Origin: Candidatus Thioglobus sp.
GTDB taxonomy: Bacteria; Pseudomonadota; Gammaproteobacteria; Arenicellales; UBA868
NCBI GenBank assembly: GCA_004212795.1
Contig: SHBR01000022.1
Span: 1 to 32,807, forward strand
Direction of reading: 5' to 3'
DNA length: 32,807 nucleotides
Part shown: positions 15,662-23,024 of the stretch, in pieces
Layout of the letters: every line of letters starts with the position of its first letter
How positions within the stretch are numbered: position 1 is the stretch's first letter
Program-made: the position numbers and the translations under genes
Notes under the pieces: model-generated
What the model was told of the DNA's origin: nothing
Database searches by the model: none
What the model saw: the letters and a program-made list of their open reading frames with translations, nothing else

Positions 15662-16888
15662 TCAATTCGCGACTTGGCCCAGCGTCGTTATCACGCCCGT
15701 AAGGTAGTTATGATACTTAAAATAACCCATTGGCGTAGCCAAATAGCCATCAACTCGCCAAGCATTGTCAACTGCGATATCGACCTGAGAAAAGTTCTCG
15801 CTGTCATAACGAGGGTCGTAGGCGGCATGAGTATGATACGAGGCCGCTGCATATCCATTGGGCACATCATTTGGTGATCCAATGTTGACACTATCGACTG
15901 TCCCCTTTACTGGCTCAGTGGCGCTAAATGTTGCGTCCGCATTCTGGTAAACCCACCCACCGTATTCCAGATTCTGGGCGACCGATGTCGGATTAACTTT
16001 ATTCAATACATCTTTGGCAGCGTCATGTTGTTTAGTAAACCGAATTTGCGTGTCTGCCTTGTCACTCCCTGAAGACGCCACTAAAGCGACACCGACGGCA
16101 GAAGCCGCGAGAATTGCGGTACTCATCGTACCCAATCCAGATGACCCCCCTTCTGTACCCCACATCTCATCTGGACGACCAAAACTTCCGTTGTAGGAAA
16201 ACAACCACCGCTGATAGTTTCCGTCTCGAAACCGCTCGCTTGAACCACTCTGGAATTCCAAAGCAACCCCATGATTCCTGTTTATTGGCATTTGCCATTT
16301 GACTAATCCAGAGTCTGTTCCATCATCCGCGCGAACATATCGGGCATTCAAATCAACCCCAGATAATGTAAAGCCCCCGCCAATCGCGTGTGCAGCAACG
16401 TTTTCGCCAACCTCCACTCGAAAAATCTGAACGCGTGAATGTGTCGTTTGCGCACCCGCGAACCAATTGACTCGATCCTCAACACCGCGGGCCTCTATCT
16501 GAGCGACACCAGCTGAAAAATGAGCGCTCTGACCTTGGGAAAACTGAAAGGTGGCTCCTGAGTAATGAGCAGATCTCGAATAATCGGAGTGAAAAAGCCG
16601 GGCATCCCGGACGTTAAAAGAAAATGCATTGGATAGATTCGAAAGTCCGTCAGTATTACCGAAAAATCCACTTATTCCTGCATTGGACCCAGCCAATCCA
16701 GACAGGAAAAACTGGCTACCTTGCGAAAACGCCGCTACCGATTGGAGTCCGAACTGGTCCTGATCACTTGAAAAATTCATCCAGAGTGGGTCGGAGTTTG
16801 CCCCAGATTGGCCAAGAACTGGGATAATGCCGCTCATCGGCAGACCTAGAAGCAAAAGAAGCACTGCAGCTGTATCTGACGTTTTCAT
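15662..16888 (-). CDS. Exported protein with beta-rich N-terminal half and C-terminal DUF4329-like (JAMM-like motif) domain
   Basis: The 408-residue protein starts with a signal peptide (hydrophobic core about 8-25, likely cleavage after residue 26). Residues about 30-240 are rich in S, G, F, N and alternating hydrophobics, reminiscent of outer-membrane or passenger beta-structure (AGVAQIEARG, NWFAGAQ, GVALEFQSG). A Gly/Ala-rich hydrophobic stretch (254-273) follows, then a C-terminal domain (about 285-408). It holds YHTHAAYDPRYDSENFS: H352-x-H354 and S367-x-x-D370 fit the zinc-ligand spacing of JAMM/MPN+ metallopeptidases, with E309 or E325 as possible general acid. The C-terminal region resembles DUF4329, known from Rhs/polymorphic-toxin C-termini; that assignment is from memory. 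There is no adjacent secretion system, and no immunity gene that I recognise. Function is unknown. Confidence 0.7.
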   Translation of the reverse strand: MKTSDTAAVLLLLLGLPMSGIIPVLGQSGANSDPLWMNFSSDQDQFGLQSVAAFSQGSQFFLSGLAGSNAGISGFFGNTDGLSNLSNAFSFNVRDARLFHSDYSRSAHYSGATFQFSQGQSAHFSAGVAQIEARGVEDRVNWFAGAQTTHSRVQIFRVEVGENVAAHAIGGGFTLSGVDLNARYVRADDGTDSGLVKWQMPINRNHGVALEFQSGSSERFRDGNYQRWLFSYNGSFGRPDEMWGTEGGSSGLGTMSTAILAASAVGVALVASSGSDKADTQIRFTKQHDAAKDVLNKVNPTSVAQNLEYGGWVYQNADATFSATEPVKGTVDSVNIGSPNDVPNGYAAASYHTHAAYDPRYDSENFSQVDIAVDNAWRVDGYLATPMGYFKYHNYLTGVITTLGQVAN

Positions 16889-17006
16889 TTAAATATTCTC
16901 ATCACTTTAATCCTCGGAAGACTACTGCAACACAAGCATCTTGCCAATAGATTCTCAACACCAGTACATCGTCTTTGCTTTAGCCATGTCCGGCGCTACC
17001 TAAATT

Positions 17007-17870
17007 ATGAAAACTCGAGAACTCCTATTGGCTCTACTGGTTCCCCTCACTTGGGCTCTGGGATTCACTGTCGCTAAAGCTGCTCTTGATGAGTTTCCAC
17101 CCCTGTTACTTATGAGCATGCGATTCTTTATTGCTGGCCTTATTTTAATCTGGTTTGTTCCGATTCCTCGACACTGCCTGAAAGATCTATTTTGGATCTC
17201 TCTAGTGGGGTCAACCATCCAATACGGCCTCACTTTTACCGGTCTGTCAATGATCGACGCATCGCTCGGGGGAATTATCGTGCAACTAGAAGTGCCTTTT
17301 AGCGTTCTCCTGGCGGTCATTTTTTTTCGGGAGCGTCCCGGGTTGCTAAGAATAATCGGAATGACAATTTCGTTTATTGGCGTCGTTCTAATTGCCGGAA
17401 GACCAGGTCTCAGTAGTCATTTGGAAGGCATCCTCCTGACTGCGAGTGGCGCTTTAGTATGGGCAGTTGGCCAAATTATGTATAAGCGGATCAGTTCACA
17501 GATCAATGGTTTGACCGGCATTGCCTGGATTGGGGTTATCGCAGCACCTCAGATGTTGATTGGGTCAATGATTTTTGAAACCGGACAAGTCGATGCACTG
17601 CTGAATGCCTCCTGGGTTGGCTGGACAAGTGTTATCTATCTCGGACTCATAATGACAGTGGTCGGCTACGGCATCTGGTTTACTGTGCTTGGCCGAAACC
17701 CTGTGTCACATGTAATGCCTGTTTTATTAATGCTTCCCGTATTCACTGTTCTCTTTTCAGTGATACTCCTCGGGGAGAGACCCTCTTCAGAAGTTCTTCT
17801 AGGCGGCGTTACGATATTAGCCGGCGTGAGTCTTATTGTATTTTCCAAATCGAACACGCGTTCCACTTAG
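17007..17870 (+). CDS. EamA/DMT-family transporter
   Basis: This 287-residue protein has ten likely membrane segments in two EamA repeats (about 8-130 and 145-280), the standard drug/metabolite transporter layout. Repeat hallmarks are WALGFTVAKAAL with FPPLLLMSMRFFIAG (about 11-43), the end-of-repeat LGGIIVQLEVPFSVLLAVIFFRERP (about 87-111), and the matching VLLMLPVFTVLFSVILLGERPS in the second repeat (about 239-260). Family members mostly export amino acids or related metabolites. It is the first of four same-strand genes (phosphopantetheinyl transferase 21 bases downstream), but a functional link with them is not evident. Confidence 0.88.
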   Translation: MKTRELLLALLVPLTWALGFTVAKAALDEFPPLLLMSMRFFIAGLILIWFVPIPRHCLKDLFWISLVGSTIQYGLTFTGLSMIDASLGGIIVQLEVPFSVLLAVIFFRERPGLLRIIGMTISFIGVVLIAGRPGLSSHLEGILLTASGALVWAVGQIMYKRISSQINGLTGIAWIGVIAAPQMLIGSMIFETGQVDALLNASWVGWTSVIYLGLIMTVVGYGIWFTVLGRNPVSHVMPVLLMLPVFTVLFSVILLGERPSSEVLLGGVTILAGVSLIVFSKSNTRST

Positions 17871-17891
17871 CTCTGATTTAATCATCAACCG

Positions 17892-18599
17892 ATGACCCAC
17901 TCTCCTGTAGACCTCAACGTCTGGAAAATTCAACTGTCAAAAGTTGAAGATCAAGTAGAGCGTTATAAAAAATATCTTAATCAAGATGAACTCGCGCGCG
18001 CCAATCGTTTTCTATTTGATCGGGATCGAATTCGTTTCGTGATTTGTCGAGGAGTCATGAGAGTTCTGCTTGCAGAGCGACTGAACACTAGCCCGACGCT
18101 GATTCAATTTGACTACGGCGATAAAGGCAAACCGCGCTTGACCAATAGCGCTGTCGAATTTAATTTATCGCATACCAAAGACTGGGCATATTTTGGAATG
18201 AGTGATTCAATTCCACTTGGGATCGATCTTGAATTCATGCGTCCAGCTGCTCATCACGGATGGATTGATATTGCCAAACGGTTCTTTGCGCCCGCGGAGT
18301 TTAAAATTCTAAGCGCCCTGCCAGTCGATGCCCAAGCCGAGGCTTTCTTTTGTTGTTGGACCCAAAAAGAAGCTTACATCAAACTACACGGCATTGGTCT
18401 ATCTTTGCCATTGGATCAATTTACGGTAAACGTTGATCCGGCCTCCCCTGCAAAACTGCTGACGACAACATGGAATCCAGCGGACCTGGGGCAGTCTCGT
18501 CTTTATCACCTAGAAGCTCCTCACTCCTATCGAGCATCAGTCGCGTTAAGATCGGTCGGTCCTGTCAACATTACTTACCAGCAATTTATTAATCACTGA
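17892..18599 (+). CDS. 4'-phosphopantetheinyl transferase (Sfp type)
   Basis: This 235-residue enzyme transfers 4'-phosphopantetheine from CoA to a serine of acyl or peptidyl carrier proteins. Sfp-type motifs are complete: FNLSH (90-94), GIDLE (110-114; Mg2+ ligands D112 and E114) and WTQKEAYIK (156-164; E160 and K164). The N-terminal segment with DRIRFVICRGVMRVLLAERL corresponds to the CoA-binding pseudo-repeat half. No carrier protein, polyketide synthase or peptide synthetase gene is in the window, so the partner must be elsewhere, possibly the fatty-acid ACP or a siderophore/polyunsaturated fatty acid synthase. It lies 21 bases after the EamA gene and 51 bases before the cysteine-synthase-like gene. 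Confidence 0.92.
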   Translation: MTHSPVDLNVWKIQLSKVEDQVERYKKYLNQDELARANRFLFDRDRIRFVICRGVMRVLLAERLNTSPTLIQFDYGDKGKPRLTNSAVEFNLSHTKDWAYFGMSDSIPLGIDLEFMRPAAHHGWIDIAKRFFAPAEFKILSALPVDAQAEAFFCCWTQKEAYIKLHGIGLSLPLDQFTVNVDPASPAKLLTTTWNPADLGQSRLYHLEAPHSYRASVALRSVGPVNITYQQFINH

Positions 18600-18650
18600 T
18601 CATTATGAAATCTCGTCGCGCGTCAGAAGCTTAGACGGTAAAATATTTGT

Positions 18651-19568
18651 ATGAAACATGAAAACATCTTAGGCGCTATCGGTCAGACGCCTGTTGTGAA
18701 ACTGAATCATTTCGATCCTGGTTTTGCACGCTCCCTTTGGGTAAAACTCGAGAGTTTCAACCCAGGCGGTTCGGTTAAGGACCGGCCCGCACTGAACATG
18801 ATTGAAGATGCTGAAGCTCGAGGCGTTTTAAAGCCCGGTGACACTATTATTGAGCCAACGTCTGGCAATACCGGCATCGGGCTTGCGATGGTCGCGGCGG
18901 TCAAAGGCTATCCCGCTGTCTTTGTAATGTCCGCAGATATGAGTGAAGAGCGGAAATCAATTCTTCTCGCCTATGGCGCAACGCTTGTGCTCACGCCTGC
19001 GGAAAAGGGGACAGTGGGTGCAATTGAAGAGGCGAGACGCCTAGAGAAAGAGCATGGTTACTTCTTTGTCGGTCAACATTTTAATCCCGCAAACCCGCTA
19101 TCTCATGAAACCACAGCAACAGAAATTCTTGAGGACTTTGGAGTCGATCTTGGCGCGGTTATTTGTACAACTGGAACTGGTGGAACAGTGAGCGGAATCT
19201 CGCCAATTCTGCGTTCAGCGATTCCTGATGTTCAAATCATTGTCACAGAGCCGGATGAATCCCCGATGCTCTCAAAAGGAATAGGAGGAAAGCACCGCAT
19301 CATGGGAACCACGCCCAGCTTTATTCCGGACACGCTTGATCAAAACGCGTACGATTCGATCATCTCGGTTAATGCAGATGATGCAATCGGCATCACTCGC
19401 AGGCTTGCCGAGGAAGAAGGTATTTTTTGTGGCATATCCTGTGGGGCGGCCATTGTCGGAATGCTCGAATATGCAAAACAGGAAGAAGCAAAAGATAAAC
19501 AACTTCTAGCCATTCTTGCAGATACAGGCGAGCGTTATTTAAGCACTGAACTTTGGACTTCCAAATGA
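18651..19568 (+). CDS. cysK: Cysteine synthase family protein (O-acetylserine sulfhydrylase-like)
   Basis: This 305-residue fold-type II PLP enzyme would make cysteine from O-acetylserine and sulfide, or a close beta-substitution product. The PLP lysine is K43 in NPGGSVKDRPA (38-47). The substrate loop TSGNTG is at 70-75, the phosphate-binding TGTGGT at 174-179, and the C-terminal GISCGAA (261-267) supplies the serine contacting the PLP ring nitrogen. CysK and CysM are not separable with certainty here, so the symbol is tentative. The stop overlaps the start of the small ABM-domain gene in an ATGA (19565-19568), implying coupled translation. Confidence 0.9.
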   Translation: MKHENILGAIGQTPVVKLNHFDPGFARSLWVKLESFNPGGSVKDRPALNMIEDAEARGVLKPGDTIIEPTSGNTGIGLAMVAAVKGYPAVFVMSADMSEERKSILLAYGATLVLTPAEKGTVGAIEEARRLEKEHGYFFVGQHFNPANPLSHETTATEILEDFGVDLGAVICTTGTGGTVSGISPILRSAIPDVQIIVTEPDESPMLSKGIGGKHRIMGTTPSFIPDTLDQNAYDSIISVNADDAIGITRRLAEEEGIFCGISCGAAIVGMLEYAKQEEAKDKQLLAILADTGERYLSTELWTSK

Positions 19569-19885
19569 CCTATATCGTTCACGTTACCGCAGTCGTTGAG
19601 GGAGATCTTGAGCGTATCGAACAATTGATCAATGAATATCGGTATGCTTGCCTTGAGAATCAGCCTGGAATGAAGCAGTTTTTTGTTTCTCGTGTAGCTG
19701 ACAATCCCAACGTATTTCTCTACACACAAATTTTTATTAGCGCAGATGCCCATAAGACTCATATCGAAGGCAATGATCCGAAAACTTTCTTTACCCAAAT
19801 GGAAGAAGAAGGCTTCCAGTTTCAGGGACGATGGATGGCTGGGAAAGAAATTGATTCCGCACCTGAGGGTCAGTGGTTGAATTAG
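19565..19885 (+). CDS. ABM-domain (putative antibiotic biosynthesis monooxygenase-like) small protein
   Basis: This 106-residue protein fits the dimeric alpha/beta-barrel ABM fold: a first strand TYIVHVTAVVEGD, a helix with a conserved ENQPGMKQFFVSRV block (about 35-48), a LYTQIFISADAHKTHIEG segment (about 57-74, histidines in the position typical of the family) and an FQFQGRWMAG end. Members act as cofactor-free monooxygenases, haem-degrading enzymes or autoinducer-related oxidoreductases; the substrate is unknown. I chose the ATG at 19565, coupled to the cysK stop; an in-frame start at 19553 would extend further into cysK. There is a 27-base gap to the convergent acyl-CoA synthetase. Confidence 0.72.
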   Translation: MTYIVHVTAVVEGDLERIEQLINEYRYACLENQPGMKQFFVSRVADNPNVFLYTQIFISADAHKTHIEGNDPKTFFTQMEEEGFQFQGRWMAGKEIDSAPEGQWLN

Positions 19886-19912
19886 AACTGACAACTCTCA
19901 GAAAAATATCAT

Positions 19913-21484
19913 CTACTGGCGAGTAATACCCGGCGCACTTTTTCTTAAAACATACTTTTGTACTTTTCCCGTCGCTGTTTTCGGCAAATCTTTAACAAAA
20001 CTGATCATCTGTGGCGTCTTGAAGTGCGCGAGCCGATCCCGCACATGGAATTTTAGACTCTCCTCTGTCGCCTCGGCGCCCTCTTTGAGCACTACAAAAG
20101 CATGCGGGCTTTCACCCCATTTCTCATGGGGCATTCCCACGACCGCCACCTCTTGTACGGCAGGGTGAGTCAGCAAGCACCCCTCTAACTCAACCGAAGA
20201 AATATTTTCTCCGCCGCTAATGATGACATCTTTAAAGCGGTCACGTATCTCAATATAGCCATCGGGATGGACAACCGCCGCATCGCCAGAAAAAAACCAG
20301 CCATCACGAATCGCCGCTTCAGTCGCATTCATGTCATTGTAGTAACCGGCCATCACCACATTTCCTCTAACTGAAATTTCGCCTAAAGTCTTACCATCCG
20401 CCGAAACTTCATCGCCATTCTCACCGACTACTCGAACTTCACCCGAGCTCACCAGTTCAACACCTTGTCGGGCTTTTACTTTCGAGCGTTCCTCAATCGA
20501 GAGTTTGGCGTGCGCGGCCCGGGGCTCACATACGGTGATCAAGGGAGCCGTTTCTGTTAATCCATAAACATGGGTTAATTCCCATCCGAGATCCTTTTCG
20601 ACCAACTCGATAGTCGCAGCAGCCGGTGGTGCACCAGCAGTGAAAAGACGCACCCCTCTCGGAGCGGTCCTCCGAATCTCTTCAGGCGCGTTCGCGATTC
20701 CAATAAGCACAGTTGGTGCTGCACAAAACATGGTTATTTCTTCCCTGACAATGAGATCATAGATTACAGCGGGCTCAACTTTGCGAAGACAAACATGGGT
20801 CATTCCTCGAGCCGTATTAATCCAGGTAAACGTCCAGCCATTCGCATGAAACATTGGAAGCGTCCACAGGTAACGGTCTTTTGGTGTCAGGTGATGATGC
20901 GCCAGAGTTCCCATGATATTGATATAGGCATTACGGTGCGTAATCATGACGCCTTTAGGTCGGGCCGTGGTTCCACTGGTGTAGTTAATCGTTATCAGGT
21001 CCAACTCATCGATCTCTACAGGCGTAAATGAGGCGTCATGCTGTTGAATTTTCGCCTCGTAGTCTATCCAGTTTGGTAAAGCGTCTTCGAGACCTATAAA
21101 TGCCTCGACTGTTTTTATTTGGTCACGTATACCATCTATTGCATCGTAAAAATCAGGATGCACACAAAGAACTTTTGCACCGCAGTGATTGAGGATGTAC
21201 TCAAACTCCTCCGACTTAAGGCGGTAATTGATCGGCACAAGAACTGCTCCAATCTGAGGCACCGCGTAGTAAGCCTCAAGATGAGAATGTGTATTGGGGG
21301 CAATGTACGCAACCCGATCCCCCTTCTTGACCCCCATGCCTTGCAACGCGGTTGACCATCGATCACACCGATCAAAGAATTGCCCATAGGTCCATCTAAA
21401 TTCCCCATCCACAACCGCCTCAGATTCCGAGTAAAGTCTTTTTGCCCGTCGCGCAAATTCCATGGGTGTTAGTGATATTTCCAT
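19913..21484 (-). CDS. Acyl-CoA synthetase (AMP-dependent synthetase/ligase)
   Basis: This 523-residue ANL-superfamily ligase activates a carboxylic acid to acyl-AMP and then to acyl-CoA. Core motifs are intact: P-loop YTSGTTARPKG (168-178), A5 motif YGLTET (307-312), SGD (399-401) with RDRFKDVIISGGENIS (414-429), and the C-terminal catalytic lysine in PKTATGKVQK (K507). The N-terminal domain carries the PINYRLK box (84-90). Overall pattern resembles medium/long-chain fatty acyl-CoA ligases and related aromatic/short-chain ligases; specificity is not inferable. It is a single minus-strand gene between plus-strand neighbours, with the pentapeptide protein gene diverging 68 bases upstream. Confidence 0.9.
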   Translation of the reverse strand: MEISLTPMEFARRAKRLYSESEAVVDGEFRWTYGQFFDRCDRWSTALQGMGVKKGDRVAYIAPNTHSHLEAYYAVPQIGAVLVPINYRLKSEEFEYILNHCGAKVLCVHPDFYDAIDGIRDQIKTVEAFIGLEDALPNWIDYEAKIQQHDASFTPVEIDELDLITINYTSGTTARPKGVMITHRNAYINIMGTLAHHHLTPKDRYLWTLPMFHANGWTFTWINTARGMTHVCLRKVEPAVIYDLIVREEITMFCAAPTVLIGIANAPEEIRRTAPRGVRLFTAGAPPAAATIELVEKDLGWELTHVYGLTETAPLITVCEPRAAHAKLSIEERSKVKARQGVELVSSGEVRVVGENGDEVSADGKTLGEISVRGNVVMAGYYNDMNATEAAIRDGWFFSGDAAVVHPDGYIEIRDRFKDVIISGGENISSVELEGCLLTHPAVQEVAVVGMPHEKWGESPHAFVVLKEGAEATEESLKFHVRDRLAHFKTPQMISFVKDLPKTATGKVQKYVLRKSAPGITRQ

Positions 21485-21552
21485 ATTCTCTCTCTTGAAA
21501 AACGGGTGATTTTGATATATTTTTCTAAACTAATGTCCCTTCGAGTCTAATT

Positions 21553-21972
21553 ATGCGCGCTCTCATCGCCAGCTTTTTTATTATCTCATCGTTAACTTTA
21601 TCGGCAGTTTCTGCTCATCAATGGGATGTGTCAGTTCCCAAACTCCAGGAGCGAATGATGCTTGCAACGACTAACGCTTGTCAAAACTGCAACCTCTCCA
21701 ATGCAGAGCTTAGCTATAAACGTTTAGAGCGTGCCAACTTGTCTGGCGCTAACCTACACAATGTCAACTTTATGAGGACCAATCTAAGACAAGCCGATCT
21801 TCGATATAGCGACCTCTCTCATGCAAACTTAATTTGGGCAAACCTATCGGGTGCAGACTTGCGCGGTGCAACACTTCTCGACGCAATCATCTCCGAATCT
21901 CGCAATCTTGATAAAGCGGTTTTTTGTGAGACCACCATGCCTGACGGCAGACTCAATAACGCCAATTGCTAG
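21553..21972 (+). CDS. Exported pentapeptide-repeat protein
   Basis: This 139-residue protein begins with a clear signal peptide (cleavage expected after the SAVSA motif at about residue 21). From about residue 47 to 110 it is built of tandem A(N/D)LXX pentapeptides (SNAEL, ERANL, SGANL, HNVNF, RQADL, SHANL, IWANL, SGADL, RGATL), which fold as a right-handed quadrilateral beta-helix. A CQNC pair (43-46) just before the helix and two later cysteines (about 128 and 139) suggest disulfides, which fits a periplasmic location. It does not look like the cytoplasmic Qnr/MfpA DNA-mimic proteins because it is exported and short. Role unknown. Its TAG stop overlaps the stop codon of the convergent dehalogenase in CTAG (21969-21972). 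Confidence 0.8.
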   Translation: MRALIASFFIISSLTLSAVSAHQWDVSVPKLQERMMLATTNACQNCNLSNAELSYKRLERANLSGANLHNVNFMRTNLRQADLRYSDLSHANLIWANLSGADLRGATLLDAIISESRNLDKAVFCETTMPDGRLNNANC

Positions 21973-22838
21973 ACAAAAAATCGAGTCAAACTCTCGATCA
22001 CCTCATCTGGCCGCTCCTCAGGAAGAAAATGACCGCAATTTAGAGCCTCACCGGAAACGGTTGCGGCATATTCTTTCCAAACAGAAAGCACATCAAAATT
22101 CTGGTGGATAAACCCTTGATCGCCCCATAACGCCAGCAATGGACACTTGATTTTTTCGCCCTGATCAACTCGATCATGATCAAGGTCGATTCCTGCAGCA
22201 GCGCGATAATCTTCACAGGTCGAATGAATTGTGCGCGGATCGCTAAAGCAACGCACGTATTCACTCATTGCGTTCGGATCAAAGATTGCGTCTGGCCCGC
22301 TCCATTGCCCTAGTTTCATTCGCAGATAATATTCCGGATCTGCGCCAATCAGTCTCTCCGGCAGATTTTCCCCCTGAATCAAGAAAAACCAGTGGTAGTA
22401 GCCGGTCGCGAAATTCTGGTCTGTATGATTGAACATATGGAGCGTCGGCACAATGTCCATAACGCAAATCTTTTTTATGCTGTTCGGGTGATCCAGAGAA
22501 AGTCGATGGGCAACTCGACCTCCGCGGTCATGGCCTGCAACAAAAAATTCGTTGAACCCCAAATTTTGCATGACATCAATAATATCTTGGGCCATCACAC
22601 GCTTTGAATACTTTTCATGCCTCAAACCACCATCTGGATTACTACTGTCGCCGTAGCCCCGCAGATCTGGACAGACTACGAAAAAATCATTAGCCAGTTG
22701 ATTGGCGACCCGATGCCACATGACGCCCGTCTGAGGATAGCCGTGGAGCAAAACCAGTGGCTCCCCCGCCCCTGCCGATCGGACCAAAATTTCGGCGCCT
22801 GACGTTTTTATAAGTTGTCGCGTGAAGGTATCGAGCAT
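21969..22838 (-). CDS. Haloacetate (fluoroacetate-type) dehalogenase, alpha/beta hydrolase
   Basis: This 289-residue alpha/beta hydrolase hydrolyses the carbon-halogen bond of haloacetates to give glycolate and halide. All residues I know from the structurally studied fluoroacetate dehalogenase RPA1163 have counterparts: nucleophile D104 with carboxylate-binding R105 and R108 in GHDRGGR (102-108), acid D128 (VMDIVPT), halide pocket H149-W150 (YYHWFF) and Y211 (CEDYRAAA), W179 (LGQWSG), and base H270 in NCGHFLPEE. The oxyanion-hole motif HGYPQT is at 32-37. No signal peptide, so it acts in the cytoplasm. It is the last gene of the minus-strand run that includes tctCBA. Related family members can act on epoxides or esters, but the H-W-Y pocket argues for a dehalogenase. 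The actual halide preference is unknown. Confidence 0.88.
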   Translation of the reverse strand: MLDTFTRQLIKTSGAEILVRSAGAGEPLVLLHGYPQTGVMWHRVANQLANDFFVVCPDLRGYGDSSNPDGGLRHEKYSKRVMAQDIIDVMQNLGFNEFFVAGHDRGGRVAHRLSLDHPNSIKKICVMDIVPTLHMFNHTDQNFATGYYHWFFLIQGENLPERLIGADPEYYLRMKLGQWSGPDAIFDPNAMSEYVRCFSDPRTIHSTCEDYRAAAGIDLDHDRVDQGEKIKCPLLALWGDQGFIHQNFDVLSVWKEYAATVSGEALNCGHFLPEERPDEVIESLTRFFV

Positions 22839-22873
22839 TTTTCTTTGGATAATAGCCCCAAGCCAATTAATTG

Positions 22874-22979
22874 TTTCGCAGACAGTCCATTTGCTTTAAG
22901 ACTCATGAATCTGCGAAATCTCAGGACCGGGCCGCTCAATACGGATTCGAGGCGGGGTTTGAGCCTTCAGTCCGGCCCG
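22874..22979. other. Structured intergenic region: three inverted repeats
   Basis: The 186-base gap between tctA and the dehalogenase gene has unusual secondary structure. A perfect 9-bp inverted repeat TTTCGCAGA/TCTGCGAAA (22874-22882 and 22910-22918, 27-base loop) is followed by CGGGCC/GGCCCG (22928-22933 and 22974-22979). The latter encloses GCTCAA/TTGAGC (22934-22939 and 22959-22964). On the plus strand a T6 run follows at 23001-23006; on the minus strand no T-run follows. It could be a 3'-UTR structure of the tct operon, a leader of the dehalogenase gene, or a small RNA. It is too short and lacks the arms of a tRNA. Confidence 0.4.
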
Positions 22980-23024
22980 CGATTCAATGACAGGGAATGC
23001 TTTTTTGTGAATGAGAATTAAAAA

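Noticed and set aside
22874-22979. tRNA-like or fluoride riboswitch element
   Set aside because: The helices do not form a cloverleaf, the span of the outer stem is about 52 bases, and I could not match the fluoride riboswitch core on either strand.
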